DNA from: Verrucomicrobiota bacterium
GTDB taxonomy: Bacteria > Verrucomicrobiota > Verrucomicrobiia > Limisphaerales > UBA9464
Reading direction: 5' to 3'
NCBI GenBank assembly: GCA_017309115.1
Contig: JAFLEF010000043.1
Span: 1-64,000, forward strand
DNA: 64,000 nucleotides
Shown: positions 44,028-50,558 of the stretch, piece after piece
Numbering within the stretch: the stretch's first letter is position 1
How the letters are laid out: each line of letters opens with the position of its first letter
Translations under genes and position numbers: made by a program
The notes under the pieces: generated by a model
The model's database searches: none
Told to the model about the DNA's origin: nothing
What the model saw: the letters and a program-made list of their open reading frames with translations, nothing else

Positions 44028-44044
44028 GAACGTTGCGAACGTTC
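44028..44044. promoter_or_regulatory. Inverted repeat GAACGTT-GCG-AACGTTC upstream of ggt
   Basis: A perfect 7+7 inverted repeat with a 3-base centre ends 48 bp before the gamma-glutamyltransferase ATG. CCG and CGG outside it extend the symmetry with one bulge. This suits a dimeric regulator or an mRNA hairpin; the cognate protein is unknown. The rest of 43772-44027 holds no recognisable gene. Confidence 0.4.
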
Positions 44045-44092
44045 TCGGAAAACAGGGCGTGCGAGCCGACCGATCCCGTGTTAGCGACACGC

Positions 44093-45799
44093 ATGGGTGT
44101 GAAGCTGTCGTTGCTCGTGCTCCTCGCTATGTCCTCGCTCGCCTTGTCCGCCGCGGAACCTCCCCGGGCCCGCTCCAGTCCCTGGTCCACGCGTTCGGAA
44201 GTCATCGCGCCCAAAGGCATGGTCTGCACCAGCCATCCGCTGGCGACCCAGGCCGGACTCGAAGTGCTGCGCGCCGGCGGTTCGGCCGTGGATGCCGCGA
44301 TTGCCGCCAACGCCTGCCTGGGCCTGATGGAACCCGTGAGCTGCGGCATCGGTGGTGACCTGTTCGCGCTGGTGTGGGATCCGCAAACGCGCCGACTCCA
44401 CGGTCTCAACGCCAGTGGTCGTTCGCCGTACGGCATGTCGCTGGAGTACCTCCAGAAGCAGGGGCTGAAGTTCATTCCGGGATTTGGTCCCTTGCCGGTG
44501 ACGGTACCGGGATGTGTGGATGGCTGGATGACCCTGCATGGCCGGTTCGGTCGGACGCCTCTGATCACCAATCTCGCTCCGGCCATCCGCTACGCGCGTG
44601 ACGGATTTCCCCTGTCGGAGGTAATTGCCGATGCCTGGGCGCGCAACGTGGAGCTGATTGCGAAGTATCCCAATGTGCTGGCCCTGTATGCCCCCGGCGG
44701 AAGCACCCCGCGGAAAGGTCAGGTCTTTCGTAATCCCCAGTTGGCCGACACCTACACCCGGATCGCCACGGGCGGTCGCGACGCGTTCTATCGGGGCGAC
44801 ATCGCCCGCACGATCGCGACGTTTCATCAGGAGCAGGGCGGATTCCTGAGCGAAAAGGACTTCGCCGATCACACGTCAAATTGGGTTGAACCGATCTCCA
44901 CCACCTACCGCGGCTACACCGTCTGGGAACTGCCGCCCAACGGCCAGGGCCTCGCGGTGCTGCAGATGTTGAATTTGCTCGAAGGCTACGACCTCAAATC
45001 GATGGGGTTTGGTTCGCCGACGTATCTGCACACCCTGGTGGAAGCCAAGAAACTCGCCTATGCCGATCGCGCCCGGCTCTATGCCGATCCGGATTTCTTT
45101 CAAACCCCGGTGGCCGAACTGGCTTCGAAGGACTACGCGGCCCGGCGACGGGCCTTGATTCAGCCGGAGCAAGCCGCCCAGCGGGACGATCCCGGACTGC
45201 CCGCCCTGCGGACCAGCGACACCATTTACCTCTGCGTGGCGGATGAGCGGGGCATGATGGTGTCCCTGATTCAGAGCAACTATCGGGGCATGGGCAGTGG
45301 CATGGTGCCGCCGGGACTGGGCTTTGCGCTGCAGGATCGCGGGGAAGCCTTTGATCTGACCCCGGGGCGTCCCAATACCTATGCGCCCCACAAGCGTCCG
45401 TTCCACACCATCATTCCCGCGTTTGTGACTCAGGACGGCGAGCCCGTGATGGCCTTTGGCGTGATGGGCGGCGACATGCAACCGCAGGGTCATGTGCAAA
45501 TTCTGGTCAACCTCTTCGACTTCGGAATGAACCTGCAGGAAGCGGGCGATGCACCCCGGGCGTACCACACCGGATCCAGCGACTCGAACGGACTACAAAT
45601 GACCGACGGCGGTGTGCTGAGCCTGGAGCCCGGCATCACGGCTGAAACCCGGGCGGAACTGGAGCGCAAGGGCCATCGGCTGGGCCGCGCCGGCACGCCC
45701 AACTATGGCGGATATCAGGCCGTGGCCTGGGATCGCACCAACCGCGTCTGGATCGGCGCCAGCGAAACCCGCAAAGACGGCCAGGCGGCGGGATATTAG
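44093..45799 (+). CDS. ggt: Gamma-glutamyltransferase (exported)
   Basis: The 568-residue Ntn-hydrolase precursor cleaves gamma-glutamyl bonds such as those of glutathione, usually in the periplasm. The start at ATG 44093 gives a signal peptide (VKLSLLVLLAMSSLALSAAE). [31 protein letters not shown] and ELPPNGQGLAVLQMLN are family motifs. The autoprocessing/nucleophile Thr is in ALRTSDTIYLCVADE (Thr377), and the catalytic large/small subunit boundary lies just before it. MGGDMQPQGHVQILVNLFDF is the conserved small-subunit motif. An upstream in-frame ATG at 44033 would place non-signal residues in front. It stands alone as a transcription unit. Confidence 0.94.
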   Translation: MGVKLSLLVLLAMSSLALSAAEPPRARSSPWSTRSEVIAPKGMVCTSHPLATQAGLEVLRAGGSAVDAAIAANACLGLMEPVSCGIGGDLFALVWDPQTRRLHGLNASGRSPYGMSLEYLQKQGLKFIPGFGPLPVTVPGCVDGWMTLHGRFGRTPLITNLAPAIRYARDGFPLSEVIADAWARNVELIAKYPNVLALYAPGGSTPRKGQVFRNPQLADTYTRIATGGRDAFYRGDIARTIATFHQEQGGFLSEKDFADHTSNWVEPISTTYRGYTVWELPPNGQGLAVLQMLNLLEGYDLKSMGFGSPTYLHTLVEAKKLAYADRARLYADPDFFQTPVAELASKDYAARRRALIQPEQAAQRDDPGLPALRTSDTIYLCVADERGMMVSLIQSNYRGMGSGMVPPGLGFALQDRGEAFDLTPGRPNTYAPHKRPFHTIIPAFVTQDGEPVMAFGVMGGDMQPQGHVQILVNLFDFGMNLQEAGDAPRAYHTGSSDSNGLQMTDGGVLSLEPGITAETRAELERKGHRLGRAGTPNYGGYQAVAWDRTNRVWIGASETRKDGQAAGY

Positions 45800-45805
45800 G
45801 GGAAG

Positions 45806-45860
45806 CTGAGAGCTGAGAGCTGAGAGAACGGAACGGGGAAGCGGGAAGCGGGAAGGCTGG
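45806..45860 (+). repeat. GCTGAGA array and GCGGGAAG repeats after ggt
   Basis: AGCTGAGAGCTGAGAGCTGA and CGGGAAGCGGGAAGCGGGAA are two short tandem blocks following the ggt stop. The first belongs to the family at 8979-9022. Confidence 0.55.
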
Positions 45861-45907
45861 TGGCGCGAGGTTTCTGCCGAGCCGTTTGCGTCCGTTCCCG
45901 ATTCCGG

Positions 45908-46102
45908 TACGGAGTCCCGGCTTCAGCCGGTCCCAGGTCGGCTGCAGGCACGTCTCAAGGAGTTCTCCCACGACCAAGATAACCAGGCGCTCCGCCCCCT
46001 AAAGGCGGGACTCCGAACGACTCTTTCCCCGCGTTCTCCGCGCTCTCCGCGGGAAACCCTCCCCAGGCCGTCACTCGGGAAAAGACGGTGGGGATAGACC
46101 CA
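45908..46102 (-). repeat. REPIN-like repeat (core 45911-46014), inverted, with 13-mer variant
   Basis: Same family as 6105-6358, in the opposite orientation. GGAG is at 45911-45914 and CTCC at 46011-46014, and the conserved 'left flank' now lies on the right. A variant 13-mer GGGGATAGACCCA ends the unit at 46090-46102. Confidence 0.72.
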
Positions 46103-46170
46103 AGCATGTTGCCCTTTCGCTACTGTCTGGGCTGTATCGTTGGGGCCCTCCATTCGTACGCTACGCCGAC

Positions 46171-46566
46171 ATGCCACGACGTCCTAAAGTACCCATTCAG
46201 AATCGAAGTCATTCGGGGTGGTGGATTTTCCGGGAAGTTCAGCAATGGGTATCGAATCGGCAGAAGTCCCTCTCGGAGGGCAGTCGCTGTCCCGTGTGGG
46301 AGAACACAAGGCTGATTCGCGCTCGTAGTCGCGATGAGGCGTATCGAAAGGCACTCCGTATTGCACGAGCCGGACTCCCGTCGAAGACCGATGGAGGCGA
46401 GTGGCGCTTTGCGGGGATCTCATTGCTGTTGCCCGTTTATGAAGACTTGGAGGACGGCGCTGAGATTCTTTGGACCGATCTTGGGCGGCTCTCGGTGAAG
46501 CAGATCAAGGGACTGGTAAAGTCTAGAAAGCAGCTTCCGGTGTTTGATGACCGCGACGATCGGTAA
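46171..46566 (+). CDS. DUF4288-like small protein
   Basis: A 131-residue cytosolic protein resembling DUF4288. The N-terminal strand GWWIFREVQQWV, the ENTRLIRARSRDEAYRKALR helix, the EWRFAGISLLLPVYEDLEDG block and GAEILWTDLG at the end of the domain are its marks. The family is small, widely scattered in bacteria, often near accessory islands, and has no established function. It lies between two REPIN-like repeats. Its base composition is less GC-rich than the neighbours, consistent with, but not proof of, gene transfer. Confidence 0.65.
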   Translation: MPRRPKVPIQNRSHSGWWIFREVQQWVSNRQKSLSEGSRCPVWENTRLIRARSRDEAYRKALRIARAGLPSKTDGGEWRFAGISLLLPVYEDLEDGAEILWTDLGRLSVKQIKGLVKSRKQLPVFDDRDDR

Positions 46567-46676
46567 GAGGCATTGGGTGGAAGACTGCCCACCGAAGTAA
46601 ACGGCGGCCGCATCGCACTTCAAGATTGTCCGCTGCAGAAGTCAGTGTCATTCCGGCTCTGTGAAAGAGTGAACGA

Positions 46677-47087
46677 ATGATTGAAGGGGCTTCCCTTATG
46701 GACGAAATCCTACGACAGGTTTTCCCGACGAGACGGGCAGCGCGCTTCGGTCCGCAGCGTTCCGCCAGCGAAGATGCGGCGTGGGCCGAATCGCTGGAGT
46801 GGCAAACGAATGAGTACGCATTCCATAGTCTGTTTCAGAGCCTCGTTCGCCGATTGGATATCGGTTACCGCGAGCGCGGTCTTCGTTGGGACCAACTCTC
46901 GACTCGGGAGGAATTGATGGCTGCCGCCCGACGCGCGGCGGCGTGGTATGGACAGGCTTCAACGCAATACCGTCGTGAGGGCATCTACGGTTACTTGTAT
47001 CGGGAACTCGACCACGTGCTGGACCGTCGAGTTCGTCGGGCAGTGGAGTCGGTGCGCGCCGCTCCCCGGAAATCGCCACGCTCCTGA
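46677..47087 (+). CDS. Hypothetical protein
   Basis: A 136-residue helical, Arg-rich protein that I do not recognise. It has no signal peptide or membrane segment. Visible blocks are ESLEWQTNEYAFHSLFQSLV, DQLSTREELMAAARRAAAWY and GYLYRELDHVLDRRVRRAVE, all probably helices. ATG 46698 (MDEILRQVF) is an alternative start. The preceding 110 bases (46567-46676) show nothing clear. It lies in the second repeat island, so it may be accessory. Confidence 0.45.
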   Translation: MIEGASLMDEILRQVFPTRRAARFGPQRSASEDAAWAESLEWQTNEYAFHSLFQSLVRRLDIGYRERGLRWDQLSTREELMAAARRAAAWYGQASTQYRREGIYGYLYRELDHVLDRRVRRAVESVRAAPRKSPRS

Positions 47088-47100
47088 GCTGCGCTCGGAG

Positions 47101-47250
47101 GCGGTACGGAGTCCAGGCTTTAGCCGGTCCCGCGTCGGCTGCAGGCACTGCTCAAGGAGTTTTCCCGCGACCACGGTCACCGGGCGCTCCGCCGCCTGAA
47201 GGCGGGACTCCGAACGATTCTAACTCCGCGTCCTCCGCGGGAGTCCGCTT
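47101..47250 (-). repeat. REPIN-like repeat (core 47108-47211), inverted
   Basis: GGAG at 47108-47111 with a degenerate palindrome CAGGCTTTAGCCGG, and CTCC at 47208-47211 with CCGCCTGAAGGCGG. The core is 104 bp. The conserved flank with CGTCCTCCGCGGGA follows on the right. Confidence 0.72.
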
Positions 47251-47282
47251 CGCCGTCACGCGAGGTTCCACGGCACGACTAC

Positions 47283-47355
47283 GGGCGCTGACCCGCAAGG
47301 GCCGCGTTCCGGCGCTGCGCGCGCAGACGCGGGGACGGCCCGGCGGTCCATCCCT
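47283..47355 (-). repeat. Dispersed GC-rich repeat family B, copy 2 (inverted)
   Basis: The inverse of 4419-4490: it starts GGGCGCTGACCC and ends CGGCCCGGCGGTCCATCCC. It sits next to a REPIN-like repeat like copy 1. The rest of 47356-47433 is a short A/T-richer leader to the antitoxin gene. Confidence 0.6.
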
Positions 47356-47433
47356 ACCTCATTGACGTGTCCGTGAGGGTCTGTGCCTCGAATGACCATT
47401 GACCCCCGAGCGTGAAACTCTAGCGTTTCACAG

Positions 47434-47688
47434 ATGAGCAGCGCCACCGCCAGTATCCGCGAACTTCGAACTGATTTCCGATCGGTTAAGCGCAAAATTG
47501 AGCAGCATGGCGAGGTCACCATCACTGACAACGGCGAACCCGCCTATGTCGTGCGGCGCTTCGTGCCCGAGGCCAAAGCAGCGAAGCCCATGCCCGATTA
47601 CTACGCACGCATTCGGCGTCGACAGCCTCAGGCCCTGAGTGCGTCCGAGACCCGGAACTTCCACTTAGAGAATCGCGGTGAATGCTGA
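47434..47688 (+). CDS. Phd/YefM-type antitoxin
   Basis: An 84-residue antitoxin with the Phd fold: SIRELRTDFRSVKRKIEQHG, EVTITDNGEPAYVVRRF is the N-terminal DNA-binding and dimerisation part, and the C-terminal half (DYYARIRRRQPQALSASE) is the toxin-binding tail. It is expected to neutralise the PIN toxin encoded next and to autorepress the pair. Its last 11 bases overlap the toxin GTG start. Combination of a Phd antitoxin with a PIN toxin is common. Confidence 0.85.
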   Translation: MSSATASIRELRTDFRSVKRKIEQHGEVTITDNGEPAYVVRRFVPEAKAAKPMPDYYARIRRRQPQALSASETRNFHLENRGEC

Positions 47689-48124
47689 AGCGGTATACGT
47701 AGATCCGAGCGCCTTGTGTCGGCTGTACCTCAATCAGGCGGGATCGAGGCAATTGAGCGCTTGGCGCCGTCGGTTAGCGGGTTCATTGCCTGTGACGCAC
47801 CACGAACGCAGTGAAATCACGAACGCCATTGGCTTGGCCGCTTTCCGGGGCGAGCTCTCCAAATCCGGCTGGGAGGAAGCGCTTGCGGAACTCGAGGCGG
47901 ACTTTACCGAGGGGCGGTTGCACCAAGCAGACCTGTTGTGGAGAGGGACTTTGGATCAAGCTGCCGAACTGAGTCGGGTTTACACCCCGGAACTAGGCAC
48001 TCGAGCCGCGGACGTCTTGCACGTCGCGTGTGCGCTTGAACTGAAACTCAAACACTTTCTGACGTTCGATGATCGGCAGCAGAAACTGGCGACGGCCTGC
48101 GGATTGAAGCAGGTGAAGATCTGA
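47678..48124 (+). CDS. PIN-domain toxin (VapC-type)
   Basis: A 148-residue ribonuclease toxin. The conserved acidic residues are visible: D9 in YVDPSALCRLYL, E43/E46 in HHERSEITNAI, D112 in ADVLHVACAL and D131/D132 in FLTFDDRQQKLA. Such proteins cleave tRNA or rRNA in the cytoplasm when the antitoxin is lost. The start is GTG 47678, 11 bp inside the antitoxin gene. The pair lies in a repeat island next to REPIN-like units and may stabilise it. Confidence 0.88.
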   Translation: MNAEAVYVDPSALCRLYLNQAGSRQLSAWRRRLAGSLPVTHHERSEITNAIGLAAFRGELSKSGWEEALAELEADFTEGRLHQADLLWRGTLDQAAELSRVYTPELGTRAADVLHVACALELKLKHFLTFDDRQQKLATACGLKQVKI

Positions 48125-48164
48125 CTGTCATGGCGTGGTCCAGGACTTCCACGGTCGAGGTATC

Positions 48165-48200
48165 TGGGCCCTTCGGCGCCTAAAGGCGGGACTCCGTACC
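48165..48200 (-). repeat. Solitary REP unit
   Basis: GCGCCTAAAGGCGGG followed by CTCC (48192-48195) is one half of the REPIN family. Some flanking bases (TCCACGGTCGAGGT, 48138-48151) look like the interior of a REPIN, so this may be a decayed full copy. Confidence 0.6.
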
Positions 48201-48203
48201 GGT

Positions 48204-49025
48204 TCACTCTCCCAGGCGGTCCCGGTGCGGTTGATGATCCCGATTCCAGAGGCTCAGGACTTCGTCTGTGGTTGCGGAGAATAGGGTCTGGAGGGGAATG
48301 GTTTCGACGTGACCGTCGGCAAAGGCCGCGTGGACCCGACGCCGATGGCGCGCGACATCGAAGGGGACTTGGTTGTCTTGTGGACGCCAAAAGGTCTTTT
48401 CGCGGACAAAGAAAGTGGATGTCCAATAGGAGTCGCCCCAACCGAGGACGCCGTCGCCCAGCGCCAGCATCCGGGACGGATTCGATACCTCGCCATCCTT
48501 TACCGGTATTCGCGGCGGCTCGGGTAACCCGTGGACATTCAGACCGCGTACTTTTCCAGCCAAACCCAGCGGTTCCTGGGAAAGATGAGAATAAAGGCCC
48601 CACGTATTGTAGCCATACCCGATGTCTCCCATCGGGTGCGAATTACGCATCGAAGGACATTCCCACACCGATTGTTTCAACGCGTTGAGAAAACGGGGCG
48701 GAGGCCAGCGGTCGTCCGAAGTCATCTCCCGTTCCAGAACGTGACACCAGAGCCAAACGTTCGTCGTTCCGTCCACTACCTCGGGATTCAACCGTTGGGG
48801 ATACTGCCCGTGGCTTCCCACGTACGAGATTAAGGCGGTCGAGAGTTGTTTCAGGTTGTTCTGACAGCGGGCGTCTTTGGCCCGCCGGACCGTGCCCGAC
48901 ACAGCGCCAAAGCCCAATCCGGCGAGAATGCCGATGATCGCCACCACGGTCAGCAGTTCCACGAGGGTAAAGGCGGCCGCGAATCGGTGGGCTCGGCCGG
49001 AGGGAAATCGGGGTAGGGAGGACAT
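48204..49025 (-). CDS. Type II-secretion-like prepilin (H-X9-DG family)
   Basis: The 273-residue protein has a prepilin N-terminus: a short basic leader, then FTLVELLTVVAIIGILAG with the Glu at position +5, and a helical span. The body holds ARCQNNLKQLSTALISYVGS and the C-terminal H-X9-DG element in RRVHAAFADGHVETIP, as in the many such pseudopilin-like proteins of Planctomycetota and Verrucomicrobiota. The residue before the cleavage site is Ala instead of Gly, which is tolerated in some pseudopilins. No T2SS or T4P assembly gene is nearby. The start at 49025 lies ~410 bp from the divergent gene at 49435. Confidence 0.88.
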   Translation of the reverse strand: MSSLPRFPSGRAHRFAAAFTLVELLTVVAIIGILAGLGFGAVSGTVRRAKDARCQNNLKQLSTALISYVGSHGQYPQRLNPEVVDGTTNVWLWCHVLEREMTSDDRWPPPRFLNALKQSVWECPSMRNSHPMGDIGYGYNTWGLYSHLSQEPLGLAGKVRGLNVHGLPEPPRIPVKDGEVSNPSRMLALGDGVLGWGDSYWTSTFFVREKTFWRPQDNQVPFDVARHRRRVHAAFADGHVETIPLQTLFSATTDEVLSLWNRDHQPHRDRLGE

Positions 49026-49434
49026 GGGGTGATCTGATTGGGTGAATCGTTCTATAGCCGTTGACCCGACTGAAGTGAAATCCTCACGGGACAGTGGTCA
49101 ATCGCGACGCGAAATGCTTGAGGTCGGCTTCTCAGCCTGGATCAGATTGCGTTGGTCGAGCGGACCGGGGCTAGCCCGGACTGCTCACCGACTTTCCGCG
49201 GCGGCTGGCTGGAAGTCCGTCTCGTCGCGTTGGCCTCGCGTTCCTCGTCGGACAGTATGTTCCCCTACAACCCGGCTCGGTACCGCTTCGGCTGCCAGGC
49301 CAGACGGCCATTCGGGGCGCCTCGCGACGAAACCCGGTGAGAAATCCAGGCTAGGCATTTTCCCTAGGTCAGTTTGGGAAGGACGAACCAACTTTCCGCT
49401 TCTGGGCGAGGCCAAAACGCGATTCTCTCAGAGG

Positions 49435-50211
49435 ATGAAGACTATGCTTCGTCTCTCGTTGATAGCTTTGGCCAGTGTCACGGGAGCTTGTGTGCACGCC
49501 GTGGAGGCCAATTTCCAGGCCACCATTTCCGTCTACGGAGATCCTCTCTCCCCGCCGACGGTGGCCTATAACATCCCAGCCGGAGAGAATCTGAGTTTCT
49601 ATACCAGTCGGGAATTGGCCGATGATGTCGTGCTTAGCGGACCCAATCGCGTGGTGGCTGGGATTTCCTTCGAATACTACGCCAACTACGCCGCCACTGC
49701 CGGCCTCACGTTTCGAATGTATGAACGAGAGGAATCAGGAAAGCCCGGAGACCTCATCTACAGCCTGCCCCTCGATATTCTCAACGGGGGCGGACTCGTG
49801 AACATCAGTTTTAACTACGACGTCGCCAATGCGCTGCCGCAGCGGTTCTTCTATTCCGTGCAGTTTGCCGGGGTTCAGTCCTCTCAGGTGGCCGGGATGA
49901 TTATCCCCGATCGTACGGCCACCACGGGGTTTTCTGCGAATCAGCTGCTGGAGAAGCGAGGCAACAATTGGCTGCCCATCAGCTTGAACGCTCAGCCCAC
50001 CAACCGTCTCGGTCTGATTAAGGACGGCAACACCCTGACACTCATCATCGTGGATGCGCCCAATACCGTGGTCGTGGTGGAAACGAGCGCTGGCTTGGGA
50101 GACACATGGATCCCCGTCGCCCAGGTCCAGACTGATTCCCAAGGCGACGCGGAGTATCAGCAGGAAGTCGGAGCTGAGGGACAAGTCTTCTTCCGCACGG
50201 TGGGTTTGTGA
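49435..50211 (+). CDS. Secreted beta-rich protein of unknown function
   Basis: A 258-residue protein with a signal peptide (MKTMLRLSLIALASVTGACV). The mature region contains beta-rich blocks (VAGISFEYYANYAATAGLTF, VNISFNYDVANALPQRFFYS, VQFAGVQSSQVAGMIIPD) and an end (VVVVETSAGLGDTWIPVAQV) similar to the C-terminal stretch of many secreted Verrucomicrobial proteins. ATG 49435 is selected because of the signal peptide; upstream in-frame sequence is unlike a protein N-terminus. The region 49026-49434 holds no gene that I can support, only a possible divergent promoter space. Confidence 0.7.
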   Translation: MKTMLRLSLIALASVTGACVHAVEANFQATISVYGDPLSPPTVAYNIPAGENLSFYTSRELADDVVLSGPNRVVAGISFEYYANYAATAGLTFRMYEREESGKPGDLIYSLPLDILNGGGLVNISFNYDVANALPQRFFYSVQFAGVQSSQVAGMIIPDRTATTGFSANQLLEKRGNNWLPISLNAQPTNRLGLIKDGNTLTLIIVDAPNTVVVVETSAGLGDTWIPVAQVQTDSQGDAEYQQEVGAEGQVFFRTVGL

Positions 50212-50292
50212 ACCGAACCGGGATCCCTCCGAGGAACCAGCGGAGGCTGCTCCCAATCCGCCCATTTTCTTCGCCCCGGTGTAACTGGATCG

Positions 50293-50322
50293 TTGACACT
50301 CTGGCAACAGCTTCGTTACGTT
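50293..50322 (+). promoter_or_regulatory. Promoter-like TTGACA box upstream of the recCBD leader
   Basis: A perfect -35 TTGACA (50293-50298) is followed by a 17- to 18-base spacer and TTACGT/TACGTT as a weak -10. Transcription would start near 50330, ahead of a short ORF, hairpins and a terminator. Confidence 0.45.
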
Positions 50323-50353
50323 TAACGTGTTCCCGAGATCAGCACCCCCCACC

Positions 50354-50419
50354 ATGCGTAACCGCACCATCTCTCCCCTCGGAGAACCCGAGCAATCGGT
50401 CTCCGTCGATGGTTGCTAG
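50354..50419 (+). CDS. Putative 21-codon leader peptide before recC
   Basis: ATG 50354 to TAG 50419 encodes MRNRTISPLGEPEQSVSVDG-C. A hairpin CGGAGA-ACC(C)GA-GCAA-TCGGT-CTCCG lies inside the ORF. No repeated amino acid run typical of classical attenuation is seen, so whether it is translated is unknown. It could also be part of a structured small RNA. Confidence 0.3.
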   Translation: MRNRTISPLGEPEQSVSVDGC

Positions 50420-50436
50420 GTCAGGGTCCTTGATTT

Positions 50437-50463
50437 CCCGATTGGGCGGGTTGGCCCGATCGG
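50437..50463 (+). promoter_or_regulatory. Hairpin directly upstream of the leader terminator
   Basis: GATTGGGC and GCCCGATC pair over 8 bp (one G-T wobble) around a GGGTTG loop. It ends about 15 bases before the terminator stem and might compete with other leader structures, but no alternative pairing with the terminator was found. Confidence 0.35.
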
Positions 50464-50474
50464 TCTGCAGCAGG

Positions 50475-50506
50475 AACCGGCTCCTTCGCGGGAGCCGGTT
50501 TTTTTT
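50475..50506 (+). terminator. Strong intrinsic terminator in the recCBD leader
   Basis: A perfect 10-bp stem AACCGGCTCC / GGAGCCGGTT with a 6-base loop (TTCGCG) is followed by eight T residues. It lies 53 bp before the recC start, so either a short RNA from 50330 ends here or the operon is controlled by attenuation. It cannot serve the secreted-protein gene ending at 50211 alone, because a promoter-like sequence lies between. Confidence 0.85.
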
Positions 50507-50558
50507 GTGTTCAGGGTAGGTCGGCAGTTGACCGACCCCCGGCCTTACCGTTTGCCTG

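Noticed and set aside
49042-49434. N-terminal extension of the secreted protein
   Set aside because: The extension has no domain and would hide the signal peptide that starts at 49435.
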